A stretch of 64,000 nucleotides of DNA from Nitrospira sp. (GTDB taxonomy: Bacteria > Nitrospirota > Nitrospiria > Nitrospirales > Nitrospiraceae), in contig JAJFBJ010000009.1 in NCBI GenBank assembly GCA_020697375.1, positions 1-64,000 on the forward strand, written 5' to 3'. The translations under genes were made by a program, and so were the position numbers. Of the stretch, positions 50,909 through 58,939 are shown one piece after another (within the stretch, counting starts at the first letter, position 1; the number at the start of each line of letters is the position of its first letter). The notes under the pieces are model-generated. The model searched no databases, was not told the DNA's origin, and worked only from the letters and a program-made list of their open reading frames with translations.

Positions 50909-51685
50909 TTAGGCCCGTATCGCGATATCCCGAGTGAGCATCGATCCTTGCCGGCCGACTTGTATCGTCACACGAACACGCACAATCTCTCTCGAGTCTG
51001 TCGTGACACCTCCTTCTTTATTCAGATAGTGAAGCTGAAATCCGCCTACGTCGCCCAAGAGCGTGCTCGCCCCGCCATCCACCTCGCGCATCAACCGCAT
51101 CGCCCCGTCTTCATGACGCTTCATGTAGTAGCGCACGCGATTGAGCATGAAGACCGCACTATTCATCGGTAAACGTTCGGCGATCGGGGTCGCGAGAGTC
51201 AGCGATTGCTTGCGGCCGTCGGCGGCCAGGCGATTCCAAGCACATCTCTCAGATCTACAGAGAAGCAGCTGCTTCCCTTCCGGCCAGCCAGCGGCTTCTT
51301 CGACCGGCAGGTCTTGACGGCCGATCTCCGCTGTTTGGGTCAGCGTCGTTGCGGAGCCGCTCAAATTGGCGAAGAATTCGATTTCCTCCTGCCCCACCTT
51401 CGTAAACGGCGAATCCCCTCCGAGCAATCCCGCCCCTGCCATGCGCACTTCACTGCACAGCACATCCAATGCGAGCCGCAATTCTTGATTCGAGACCATG
51501 GTGGAATGTTGCGCATAAAACCGAAGGCCATAGGTCGAGAAAATGTTAATTGCGGCTGAGGTCGCCACGCTGCTGATCGTCAGGGCAATAAGGAGTTCGA
51601 TAAGACTGACTCCGGCGCAGCCGGCACAGCGCCCTGCCTCCCGCCGCTCCACCTGTTTCATCATCTTCAGACTTTTCCTTCTCAT
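50909..51685 (-). CDS. PilW-type minor pilin
   Basis: 258 residues from the ATG at 51685, overlapping the PilV stop (ATGA, 4 nt); the longer open frame would start inside pilV. Leader 'MRRKSLKMMKQVERREAGRCAGCAG|VSLIELLIALTISSVATSAAINIFSTYG' with Glu5 and a long basic leader. 'QELRLALDVLCSEVRMAGAGLLGG' and 'MLNRVRYYMKRHEDGAMRLMREVDGG' fit PilW. It is the counterpart of the PilW encoded at 44992 but about 110 residues shorter. Confidence 0.8.
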   Translation of the reverse strand: MRRKSLKMMKQVERREAGRCAGCAGVSLIELLIALTISSVATSAAINIFSTYGLRFYAQHSTMVSNQELRLALDVLCSEVRMAGAGLLGGDSPFTKVGQEEIEFFANLSGSATTLTQTAEIGRQDLPVEEAAGWPEGKQLLLCRSERCAWNRLAADGRKQSLTLATPIAERLPMNSAVFMLNRVRYYMKRHEDGAMRLMREVDGGASTLLGDVGGFQLHYLNKEGGVTTDSREIVRVRVTIQVGRQGSMLTRDIAIRA

Positions 51686-52209
51686 GACAATGCCGGCGGG
51701 CCCGCATAATGCGGATTGGACCGGATCGTGCGCAGCCGGACTTCCTTTTGCTGCCCTCCCATTGCGCGGAATATCGCACGCGCTTCGATTGTCGCGAGGC
51801 TGGCTGCCCCCGGCGTCCCTCGCCGGTTGAATTCCACTGTCCATATGAGCCGAATATTGGACTGCGTGAGACTGGCTGTGAAAACGCCATCGCCACTCGT
51901 CACATCGTCTTGCAAACCATCGTCGCGCATCGAAAATTCCAACGTGCCATCCCGATCAAGGTCATCCAACAACAAGTGCTTCCACGATAGACTGCGCTTG
52001 GCTTCCAGCTTTGATTCAGCCAGGGCCAGCGCAGCGGTCGTCAACGCACCGCGCTGAAGCCCGCGCTCTGCCCACTCGAACATCCCGATCGTCCCGATCA
52101 CTCCGATGGAAAGCACCACCAAAGCCACCATGCTTTCGACCAAGGTGAACCCCGCGGCCCCGGTCAAGCGAAGTGGTCCTGCTGCTATACCTGCAGGATG
52201 TTGTTTCAT
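51682..52209 (-). CDS. PilV-type minor pilin
   Basis: 175 residues. Leader 'MKQHPAGIAAGPLRLTGAAG|FTLVESMVALVVLSIGVIGTIGMFEWAERGL' with Glu5; 'ALTTAALALAESKLEAKRSLSWKHLLLDDLDRDG' fits the PilV/GspI pattern of 'A...A...ESKxE'. The start ATGA overlaps the FimT stop, and its own stop overlaps the PilW start, so all three are translationally coupled. Confidence 0.82.
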   Translation of the reverse strand: MKQHPAGIAAGPLRLTGAAGFTLVESMVALVVLSIGVIGTIGMFEWAERGLQRGALTTAALALAESKLEAKRSLSWKHLLLDDLDRDGTLEFSMRDDGLQDDVTSGDGVFTASLTQSNIRLIWTVEFNRRGTPGAASLATIEARAIFRAMGGQQKEVRLRTIRSNPHYAGPPALS

Positions 52210-52640
52210 GGCAGCGCCACCCGTCCGGTGATGCTTACTGTCACCTGCTGTGTCAGCTGCCGCTGATCGAGCAAAACAATGGTCGTGGCGGTTGCTGAAC
52301 GCCCACTGGGCTGAAACACAATCTCCGGCTTGGTCGTCATCGACTTAATGACCGTGCCTTTGCGTGCAAACTCATACCGGCGAAGCGGGTTTTCTCCACA
52401 GTCGATGCATTCCGTGCGCAACGCCGATTGTTCAACATCCACTACCACTCGGATCCGTTCATGTCGGGCCATCGCCAGTTGTCGGGCCAGGCGTAATTCT
52501 GATGCGATTTCCATCATCACCGCCCGCTGTTGATGTTTTGCTGCGAGTGCCGCCCAACTCGGCAGGCTCAGCCCCGTGACAATGGCGATGATGGTTGCCA
52601 CCGTGCACAGTTCCACAAGGCTCGCTCCGCGTTGATTCAT
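52206..52640 (-). CDS. FimT/GspH-type minor pilin
   Basis: 144 residues. Leader 'MNQRG|ASLVELCTVATIIAIVTGLSLPSWAALAAKHQQ' with Glu5, then 'IASELRLARQLAMARHERIRVVVD' as in GspH/FimT and 'CIDCGENPLRRYEFARKGTVI'. AAGGAG is about 8 nt upstream. First gene of the second operon FimT-PilV-PilW-PilX-GspE, with upstream repeats at 52827-52890. Its C-terminal 'VSITGRVALP' matches the end of FimT proteins. Confidence 0.83.
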   Translation of the reverse strand: MNQRGASLVELCTVATIIAIVTGLSLPSWAALAAKHQQRAVMMEIASELRLARQLAMARHERIRVVVDVEQSALRTECIDCGENPLRRYEFARKGTVIKSMTTKPEIVFQPSGRSATATTIVLLDQRQLTQQVTVSITGRVALP

Positions 52641-52826
52641 ACCGGCTCCTTTCTTCGAACGCGTAGACCATTTCCAAGTTCCATGCCCTATCCGGACACT
52701 TCACAAGGCGAGCCATCCCCTCCTGTCATCGCTACCGGTATACCCGGCGAAGACATGGAGATATCAGTGAAATATGAAGGGAACTGCGGCAAAGGATCGT
52801 GGGATGGAGCAGAGGAAGAAACGCGG

Positions 52827-52841
52827 ACAGTTGTGAACTGT
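52827..52841. promoter_or_regulatory. Palindrome upstream of the second minor-pilin operon
   Basis: ACAGTT-GTG-AACTGT is a perfect 6-3-6 inverted repeat, about 190 nt before the fimT start at 52640 and next to three GATACAGT repeats (see 52851). This is a plausible dimer-binding operator. It also shares CAGT with the repeats. Confidence 0.4.
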
Positions 52842-52850
52842 TCCGAATCG

Positions 52851-52890
52851 GATACAGTAATCCAACCATTCAGATACAGTCTGATACAGT
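52851..52890. repeat. Three GATACAGT direct repeats
   Basis: Identical octamers at 52851-52858, 52873-52880 and 52883-52890, so start-to-start distances are 22 and 10 nt, close to two turns and one turn of DNA. They lie between pilD and the second minor-pilin operon. In-phase octamers suggest binding sites of a regulator, read as ACTGTATC on the minus strand. They are about 210-250 nt upstream of fimT. Confidence 0.6.
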
Positions 52891-52930
52891 CAGGTAAGAC
52901 GCGTGCCTGAAAATGACTCTGAGAGCTGGT

Positions 52931-53713
52931 TCAAAGAGATTGGAGAGGAAGATCGATTAACGACCAATACCACTCAATCAAGGGCTGGTGAAACAACAAG
53001 GCGACGATGGATCCGACCGCGAGAAAAGGGCCGAAGGGGATGTACTGCTCGCGCCGTATGGTTCCCGCGGCCATAAGGCCACCGCCGACGATGGAACCCA
53101 GCAACGACCCGATCATGATAGCCAGCAAGGCCGGCTGCCATCCTATGAAAGCGCCGACCATGGCCATAAGCTTGATATCCCCTCCGCCCATGCCCTCTTT
53201 GCCAAAAATATAGGGACTGACCCAGGCAAGAAACCATAAACTTCCTCCGCCCGCCAGTATACCGAGCAGGGAATTGACGATGCCAACCGGCAAAATAAGG
53301 GTGGCGCAGAGCAGCCCGATGAGAATTCCCGGCAACGTCACCGCGTCAGGAATCATGCGGTGCGAGAGATCAGTGCCGGTCACCACAATGAGTGCGGAGA
53401 GCAGGGCGGCATACACGCATGCCGCAGCGGTAAAACCAAATATCCACCACACCATCACATACCCAAGAGCGTTGGACGCTTCCACGAATGGATACTGGAG
53501 CGAAACCGGCGCGCGACAAGAACGGCACCGCCCCTGTAAGGCCAAGTAACTGGCGATCGGGATATTATCGTAAAAGGCGATGGTCTGCCGACATGAGGGG
53601 CAACGAGAGGCGGGCCATGCGATCGATTCCGCTCGCGGCAAACGGTAAATACAGACGTTCAAAAAACTTCCGATGACCGCGCCGAACAACAGCACGATGA
53701 GATAAGGCATCAT
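52931..53713 (-). CDS. pilD: Prepilin peptidase PilD (A24 family)
   Basis: 260 residues. Cys pairs 'CPSC' (38-41) and 'CRSC' (63-66) form the N-terminal zinc site of the methyltransferase domain; 'GTDLSHRMIPDAVTLPGI' holds the first catalytic Asp and 'GKEGMGGGDIKLMAMVGAFIGW' the GGGD second Asp. Eight membrane helices are predicted by hydrophobicity. It cleaves and N-methylates all eight pilins encoded nearby. It lies upstream of the second minor-pilin operon on the same strand, but 290 nt away, so transcription is probably separate. Confidence 0.93.
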   Translation of the reverse strand: MMPYLIVLLFGAVIGSFLNVCIYRLPRAESIAWPASRCPSCRQTIAFYDNIPIASYLALQGRCRSCRAPVSLQYPFVEASNALGYVMVWWIFGFTAAACVYAALLSALIVVTGTDLSHRMIPDAVTLPGILIGLLCATLILPVGIVNSLLGILAGGGSLWFLAWVSPYIFGKEGMGGGDIKLMAMVGAFIGWQPALLAIMIGSLLGSIVGGGLMAAGTIRREQYIPFGPFLAVGSIVALLFHQPLIEWYWSLIDLPLQSL

Positions 53714-53828
53714 AGGGTTGTTAGCCGGAGCAACGCATGCCGGTCATGAGCTTGGCCATATCACGATAGGTATTAGGACGTACGTTAACTCCAGCAGGCA
53801 TAAAATTATTCGCTCTTTATTACGTCCA

Positions 53829-53858
53829 TTTACAAATGCTAGGAGAACTGCGTATAAT
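53829..53858 (+). promoter_or_regulatory. Near-consensus sigma-70 promoter of the LuxR-type gene
   Basis: TTTACA (53829-53834), an 18-nt spacer and TATAAT (53853-53858); 5/6 and 6/6 matches. Transcription should start near 53865, which makes the in-frame ATG at 53836 unusable and supports the start at 53935. Confidence 0.6.
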
Positions 53859-53934
53859 CGGCGAACCTTTCGGCAATGAATGTTACAGACCTCAGCCAGT
53901 GAATTGTATCGATCTCAAGGGGAACCACAAGGAC

Positions 53935-54210
53935 ATGTCGCCAGCGACCAAGACCAGAAAAAAGCCATCCTCGCCGGAACCGGTATTGCCGCTTCGCAAG
54001 CGACGGCCTGAAACTCTCACAACCCGGGAACATGAAATACTAGAGCTTATCTGGACCGGATTCAAGAATAAGGAAATCGCCCATCGGTTAAAAATCAGTG
54101 TGAAAACAGTCGAGGCTCATCGAGCGAACATGATGAAAAAGATTCGGGTTTCCAACACCGCTCAACTACTTAAGGCCGCCATTCAAGGGAAAATGTTGAA
54201 GCTCCGATAG
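53935..54210 (+). CDS. Stand-alone LuxR-type HTH transcription regulator
   Basis: 91 residues from ATG 53935 (AAGGGGAA 11 nt and AAGGA immediately upstream); the frame is open to 53836 but the promoter's start site lies after it. The LuxR/GerE HTH is complete: 'LTTREHEILELIWTGFKNKEIAHRLKISVKTVEAHRANMMKKIRVSNTAQLLKAA'. A basic linker (KTRKKPSS...RKRRPE) precedes it. No receiver or autoinducer-binding domain is present, so it may act as a constitutive or heterodimerising regulator. Convergent with rlmB. Related genes often regulate pili or surface functions; target unknown. Confidence 0.8.
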   Translation: MSPATKTRKKPSSPEPVLPLRKRRPETLTTREHEILELIWTGFKNKEIAHRLKISVKTVEAHRANMMKKIRVSNTAQLLKAAIQGKMLKLR

Positions 54211-54223
54211 GCTAGCAAAGAGA

Positions 54224-55000
54224 TCATGATTTTCCCGCCATACCTTCCCGTCGCTGTCGCAACGCCTCATACAGTACGATGGCCGCGGCCGCCGAAACAT
54301 TGAGCGAGCTGACTTTCCCGAGCATGGGAATGTGCGAGGCCTCATCGCAGGCGTCACGGACGCTCGGACGTACCCCCCTTCCTTCACCGCCCAGCACCAA
54401 GGCCACCGGCCCCCGAAAATCCAACGCCGTGTAGGGCTTGGACGCCTCGGCATCCAGCGCATATGCCCATATGCCGGCATTCTGGAGGCGTTCGATCAAA
54501 CGCGAGAGATTGGGTACTCGCGCCACCGGCATATAATCTACGGCGCCGGCAGAGGCCTTGGCCACGACGCTCGTCAATCCGACGGCGCGACGTTCCGGGA
54601 TAAACACACCCTGCGCGCCGGAAGATTCGGCCGTTCGCAGGACAGCCCCAAGGTTGTGCGGATCCTCCACGCCGTCCAGTATGACTAACAGCGGTGTCCG
54701 TCCTTCGGCTTGTGCCAACGACACAATGTTCTCCGCTTCGACATAGGCCTTGGCAGCAATCAACCCGACCACTCCCTGATGGCGACCGGCAGGGATCAGC
54801 CGATCGAACGCGGCCCGTGGCTCGACATGAACCGGAACCCGCTGCTCTCTTGCCAGCCGCACGACTTCCCCAAACTGTCGATCCGTTCCCAAAACGAGAA
54901 GCCGCTGGAGCGGGCGACTACCGGCGCGGAGCGCCTCGCGCACGGCATGGAGGCCGTAGATCACTTCTTGCGGGTTATCGTTTCCATCGACTCGTGCCAT
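54224..55000 (-). CDS. rlmB: 23S rRNA (guanosine-2'-O-)-methyltransferase RlmB-type (SpoU/TrmH family)
   Basis: 258 residues from the ATG at 55000 (GAGG 9 nt upstream), 26 nt inside the end of cysS. An N-terminal substrate-binding domain ('IYGLHAVREALRAG', 'HQGVVGLI') precedes the SPOUT knot: 'VILDGVEDPHNLGAVLRTAESSGAQGVFIPERRAVGLTSVVAKASAGAVDYMPV', 'VALVLGGEGRGVRPSVRDACDEASHIPMLGKVSSLNVSAAAAIVLYEAL'. The NLGA, GGEGRG and SLNVS motifs are the SAM knot. RlmB methylates G2251 in 23S rRNA; TrmH-type tRNA activity cannot be excluded. Confidence 0.9.
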   Translation of the reverse strand: MARVDGNDNPQEVIYGLHAVREALRAGSRPLQRLLVLGTDRQFGEVVRLAREQRVPVHVEPRAAFDRLIPAGRHQGVVGLIAAKAYVEAENIVSLAQAEGRTPLLVILDGVEDPHNLGAVLRTAESSGAQGVFIPERRAVGLTSVVAKASAGAVDYMPVARVPNLSRLIERLQNAGIWAYALDAEASKPYTALDFRGPVALVLGGEGRGVRPSVRDACDEASHIPMLGKVSSLNVSAAAAIVLYEALRQRREGMAGKS

Positions 55001-56435
55001 CTGGGCGGTCCTCGATCGTAATACCATGGGAAGCCAATTCTGCCCTGATCTGGTCGGCGAGATTGTAGTCTTTGGCCAGCTTTGCATGGATCCGTGCCGT
55101 AATCCTGTCGGTTATTTCACCATCGGACAAGATCACCGTCGCCTCTGCGGACGAGCCGGATTGTGACGTGTGGAGCTGATTCTTAAACTGCCAGGTGTCA
55201 GTCTGCAACAGGCCCAGCACCGCGCCGAGCCTGCGGAACTCCTGTCGCACAGCGCGCCGCATTTCCGCTGACAGACCGGCTTCGATGGCCTTATTGGCCT
55301 CCCCTCGCAGTTTCTGCAAGGTCGCTACCGCGCTGGGGGTGTTCAGGTCATCGGCCATGGCCTCGACGAACGCCTGACTCGTCCGTGTCGCCGCCTCTTC
55401 CATCTGGTGGTCAGCCGCGCCACGAGCCGGAGCCGGTTCATCCAGCCGCTCAAAGAGATCGTAAAATCCATTGAGCGCGCTCTTTGCTTCCCGCAAGCTT
55501 TGATCCGAAAAATCAAGGGGACTTCGATAGTGGGTGGAAAGGAGAAAATAACGCAGCAGTTCGCCGGTCACTGCATCCGGCCACTCGGAGGTTTTGAAAA
55601 TATCCCGAATCGTAAAGAAATTCCCCAAGGACTTCGACATTTTTTCCCGGTTGATCTGAACGAATCCGTTGTGAACCCAATACCGCGCGAATTCCTTCCC
55701 GGTTGCGCCGCAAGATTGCGCAATTTCATTCTCATGATGTGGGAAAATCAGATCCATCCCGCCGCCATGGATGTCGAAGGTTTCGCCAAGATGCCGCATC
55801 GACATCGCCGAACACTCGATATGCCACCCGGGCCGTCCAGGACCCCAGGGACTATCCCACAAAGGCTCGCCGGGTTTGCTGCTCTTCCATAAGGCAAAGT
55901 CCATGGGGTGACGTTTGCGCTCATCCACGTCCACCCGAGCTCCGGCCTGCAGGTCGTCGATTCGTCGCTTGGAAAGCCTGCCATACGCGGGATAGCGAGC
56001 AACCTCGAAATATACATCTCCGTCGACCCGATAGGCTATCCCGCTCACCAGCAATCTGCTGACGAGCGTCAGGATGTCGGCGATATGTTCCGTGGCCCTG
56101 GGTTCCACCGAAGCTCTGCGCACGCCCAACTTCTCCATATCCTCATAATAGGCATCAATGTATTTGGTGGTGATGCTGTCACAGCTCACTCCCTGCTCAT
56201 GAGCCCGTCTGATGATTTTGTCGTCGATATCCGTAAAGTTTTTGGCGAACTCGACAGCGAAACCGGAATGCTCGAGAAAACGCCGCAACACGTCAAATAC
56301 CAAGGCGCTACGGGCATGTCCGAGGTGGCAATAGTCATACACCGTGACCCCGCAGACGTACATCCGGACCTTCCCCGGAACCAATGGTTCAAACAGGTCC
56401 TTGCTACCAGTCAACGTGTTATACAAGCGCAGCAT
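54975..56435 (-). CDS. cysS: Cysteinyl-tRNA synthetase
   Basis: 486 residues. 'YVCGVTVYDYCHLGHARS' contains the zinc-binding Cys and the class I HIGH signature (HLGH, 37-40). 'KMSKSLGNFFTI' is the KMSKS loop near 267. 'GWHIECSAMS' and 'GMDLIFPHHENEIAQS' hold the other zinc ligands. The C-terminal DALR region is standard. It charges tRNA-Cys. It follows dedA by 9 nt and overlaps rlmB by 26 nt, forming surE-dedA-cysS-rlmB. Start ATG. Confidence 0.96.
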   Translation of the reverse strand: MLRLYNTLTGSKDLFEPLVPGKVRMYVCGVTVYDYCHLGHARSALVFDVLRRFLEHSGFAVEFAKNFTDIDDKIIRRAHEQGVSCDSITTKYIDAYYEDMEKLGVRRASVEPRATEHIADILTLVSRLLVSGIAYRVDGDVYFEVARYPAYGRLSKRRIDDLQAGARVDVDERKRHPMDFALWKSSKPGEPLWDSPWGPGRPGWHIECSAMSMRHLGETFDIHGGGMDLIFPHHENEIAQSCGATGKEFARYWVHNGFVQINREKMSKSLGNFFTIRDIFKTSEWPDAVTGELLRYFLLSTHYRSPLDFSDQSLREAKSALNGFYDLFERLDEPAPARGAADHQMEEAATRTSQAFVEAMADDLNTPSAVATLQKLRGEANKAIEAGLSAEMRRAVRQEFRRLGAVLGLLQTDTWQFKNQLHTSQSGSSAEATVILSDGEITDRITARIHAKLAKDYNLADQIRAELASHGITIEDRPDGTSRWKR

Positions 56436-56444
56436 GGCGAACGT

Positions 56445-57080
56445 TCACTCCATAGTCGGTTGCCGCTTCGGCCAATGCGACCAGAGAAAATACCCGACAC
56501 CTATGAGAAGAAACAACCCGATCACCAGATCCGCGTGGTGAAAATATTCGCGCAATTGATTCCAGTGCTCCCCCATCTTCAATCCTACGTAGGCAAGTGC
56601 ATAACACCAGGGAACCGCGCCGATAAACGAAAAGAGCACGAACTTCGTCACATTCATGCGTGCGATCCCCGCAGGGAGCGATATGAACGTCCTGACGACC
56701 GGTAAAAGGCGACTGATCAGCACCGCCGCGTCACCGTGTTTCGCAAACCAGCGATCGGCCAACTCCACATCATGCTGCGACACAAGGAAATACCGGCCAT
56801 ACCGTTCGACGAACGGCCGCCCTCCCCAGACCCCGACATAGTAGGCCACCAGGGACCCGAGCACGTTGCCGACCGCGCCGGCAAGCGTCACTCCGACCAT
56901 TGTGAATTGGCCGGTTGAAACGAGATAGCCGGAAAACGGCATGATGATTTCACTCGGCAAGGGAATACAGGCGCTTTCGATGGCCATCGTAATCACAATA
57001 CCGGTGTAGCCGAAAGTCGAAATTACGGAGATGACGAATCGGCCGAGTTGTTCTATCAACCACTCTATCAGCGCCGTCAT
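56445..57080 (-). CDS. DedA family membrane protein
   Basis: 211 residues from ATG 57080, overlapping the surE stop by 4 nt (ATGA). 'AIESACIPLPSEIIMPFSGYLVSTGQ' is the DedA/VTT start with the E-x-PSE motif; 'FAKHGDAAVLISRLLPVVRTFISLPAGIARMNVTKF' is the conserved central block with the R-x3-P-x-R pattern. DedA proteins are scramblases or transporters in lipid carrier recycling and proton homeostasis. Five or six membrane segments. The family member here cannot be specified. Confidence 0.9.
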   Translation of the reverse strand: MTALIEWLIEQLGRFVISVISTFGYTGIVITMAIESACIPLPSEIIMPFSGYLVSTGQFTMVGVTLAGAVGNVLGSLVAYYVGVWGGRPFVERYGRYFLVSQHDVELADRWFAKHGDAAVLISRLLPVVRTFISLPAGIARMNVTKFVLFSFIGAVPWCYALAYVGLKMGEHWNQLREYFHHADLVIGLFLLIGVGYFLWSHWPKRQPTME

Positions 57081-57892
57081 GCCTGGGACCTCCTGGGCGA
57101 ACGAGGGTTCGGCAATGTCTTTCGCACAGGTGATCGCGAGAGAGCGGGTTCCCATGCTCTGAATTGTTCGATGACATCGTAGTGGGTCGTGTCGAGGTGG
57201 ATCGGAGTCACAGAAACCATGTGGCGCTGCAGCGCTTCGTGATCGGCGCCATCCCGTCGGCTCCAAGATTGGCGGGTGCCGGCAATCCAATAATATTTGC
57301 GTCCTCTCGGATCGACTTTCTCAACAATTGGATCTTCGAAGCGACGCCGGCTCAGGCACGTCACCTTGACTCCCTTGATGGACCGGAACGTGCCGTTCGG
57401 GATATTCACATTCAAGATGGTTTCCGGCGGCAACCCGTGCAAAAGCACCTTGGCCGCCACCCGAGCCGCATACTGCGCCCCCACATTGAATCGAAATTCG
57501 CTCTCGCCCTCCTGAGATACGGCCATCGAAGGAATCCCCAAAATCGTGCCTTCCAGGGCGGCCGACACCGTGCCGGAATACATCACGTCATCGCCGAGAT
57601 TCACCCCTTTGTTGATACCGGATACGATTAAGGCCGGCCTCCGCGGCAATACTTTGGCCAAGGCCAGATTGATGCAATCGACAGGCGTGCCATTGACCGC
57701 AAACACGCGTGGCTCAATCTTGGTAATGCGAAGCGGCTTGTGCAAGGTTACGGCATGTCCCATTGCGGTCCGCTCTCGATCCGGGGCCACGACCCACACC
57801 TCGCCCAAAGAACGCAGCGCAACCGCCACCGCGTGGATACCGTGAGAAGTTACCCCATCATCATTGGTCACAAGAATTCGTGCACGTGTCAC
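57077..57892 (-). CDS. surE: 5'-nucleotidase SurE
   Basis: 271 residues from a GTG at 57892 (AGGAGA 8 nt upstream); the frame open further upstream would add 65 residues that include non-coding-looking sequence. 'RILVTNDDGVTSHGIHAV' (metal-binding NDDG), 'VNGTPVDCINLAL', 'LIVSGINKGVNLGDDVMYSGTVSAALEGTILGIPSMAVS' are all typical. SurE dephosphorylates nucleoside monophosphates and is a stress survival enzyme. Heads the surE-dedA-cysS-rlmB unit, downstream of tRNA-Pro. Confidence 0.93.
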   Translation of the reverse strand: MTRARILVTNDDGVTSHGIHAVAVALRSLGEVWVVAPDRERTAMGHAVTLHKPLRITKIEPRVFAVNGTPVDCINLALAKVLPRRPALIVSGINKGVNLGDDVMYSGTVSAALEGTILGIPSMAVSQEGESEFRFNVGAQYAARVAAKVLLHGLPPETILNVNIPNGTFRSIKGVKVTCLSRRRFEDPIVEKVDPRGRKYYWIAGTRQSWSRRDGADHEALQRHMVSVTPIHLDTTHYDVIEQFRAWEPALSRSPVRKTLPNPRSPRRSQA

Positions 57893-58047
57893 ACAGTCTC
57901 TCCTCACATTGGATAACGCCGTGAAAGGAACTAACGGGACAGCGGAGCGAAGTCGATCAAGAGGAAGGTTGGAGGGCACAGCAATGAATGCACATGATGG
58001 GGTTTGAGAATCCTCCGTACAACAAGCGAGGCAAAACACCCTGTCGA

Positions 58048-58124
58048 TGGTCGGGGCGGCGGGATTTGAACCCACGACCACTCGCACCCCAAGCGAGTGC
58101 GCTACCAGGCTGCGCTACGCCCCG
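58048..58124 (-). tRNA. tRNA-Pro (GGG anticodon)
   Basis: The 77-nt sequence folds as a complete cloverleaf: 7-bp acceptor (CGGGGCG/CGCCCCG), D arm GCGC...GCGC, anticodon stem CTCGC/GCGAG with loop TTGGGGT (anticodon GGG), T arm GTGGG-TTCAAAT-CCCGC, discriminator A and an encoded CCA. A GGG anticodon reads CCC and CCU proline codons. Confidence 0.96.
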
Positions 58125-58187
58125 ACTGATACGACATCAATGGAACCAACACTTGCTCGAATTGAACTACTCAGCATCGCCAGCATG

Positions 58188-58538
58188 TCAAGATGAATGG
58201 GAATCAATCATCCTGATAATTGCCTGGAGATCGCCCCGAACGCGCTGTGCAAGATCTTTCCGTGATCCGCGCTTTACGGATGCCCGCCCTCGACGAGCCC
58301 AGTAGCGCTTGACACCGGCCAGCGTGTGCCCTTCTTCATAGAGCATCCGCTTAATCTCCAGCACCGTTTCCACATCTCGCTGCACATAGAGACGTTGATT
58401 GCCTCGGCTCTTCTTCGGTCTTAAGAAGCTGAACTCCGATTCCCAAAACCGCAAGACATAGGCGGGCAACTTTGAAATCCTACTGACTTCTCCGATCTTA
58501 TAAAAAACCTTGCTTCCCAGTCTGGGATCATTCCCCAT
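58188..58538 (-). CDS. MerR-family transcriptional regulator
   Basis: 116 residues. 'YKIGEVSRISKLPAYVLRFWESEF' is the MerR winged helix-turn-helix, with 'KKSRGNQRLYVQRDVETVLEIKRMLYEEGHTLAGVKRYWARRGR' completing the DNA-binding domain. There is no metal-binding C-terminus; the last 30 residues are a short coiled segment. Such small MerR proteins are typically placed after the ihf gene. It is 12 nt after the IHF stop, so co-transcribed. Confidence 0.88.
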   Translation of the reverse strand: MGNDPRLGSKVFYKIGEVSRISKLPAYVLRFWESEFSFLRPKKSRGNQRLYVQRDVETVLEIKRMLYEEGHTLAGVKRYWARRGRASVKRGSRKDLAQRVRGDLQAIIRMIDSHSS

Positions 58539-58550
58539 ATCAAATAGAGA

Positions 58551-58826
58551 TTAGGAATTGACGTACTTTTTAAAGACCTGACTAGGCCGAAATGTCACCA
58601 CCCGACGGGGAGTAATTCCGATCTCTTCTCCGGTGCGAGGATTGCGTCCCTTACGTGCCCCTTTGCTCCGAACCACGAAATTTCCAAACCCCGCGATTTT
58701 GACCGCATCACCTTTTTGCAAAACTCCCTTGAGCAGATTCAGCACGAGTTCGACGATATCGGCTGCGTCGTTTTTGGACACTCCAACCTGCTTGAAAATC
58801 TCGTTCGCGATATCAGCCTTTCTCAT
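58551..58826 (-). CDS. Integration host factor alpha-type DNA-binding protein
   Basis: 91 residues from the ATG at 58826 (GGGAAGG 3 nt upstream); the frame is open seven codons more, with no better ribosome binding site. 'MRKADIANEIFKQVGVSKNDAADIVELVLNLLKGVLQKGDAVKIAGFGNFVVRSKGARKGRNPRTGEEIGI' is the HU/IHF fold; 'GRNPRTGEEI' carries the intercalating Pro. The next-door MerR matches the ihfA-merR arrangement seen in many proteobacteria. IHF bends DNA; alpha versus beta is not certain. Confidence 0.92.
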   Translation of the reverse strand: MRKADIANEIFKQVGVSKNDAADIVELVLNLLKGVLQKGDAVKIAGFGNFVVRSKGARKGRNPRTGEEIGITPRRVVTFRPSQVFKKYVNS

Positions 58827-58939
58827 GCCTTCCCCCCCGCCATCCACTAGAGTCGTTCCTTATGAATTGTTTCTTGGTGCCGAGCGTCCAAGACAAGAAT
58901 TTTCCATAAGTTACGTGAGGTTACCTGCCCTGTCAAGGA

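Noticed and set aside
58048..58124. tRNA-Pro as a possible integration site of a mobile element.
   Set aside because: No integrase, direct repeat of the tRNA 3' end or foreign-looking genes are near; flanks are housekeeping.
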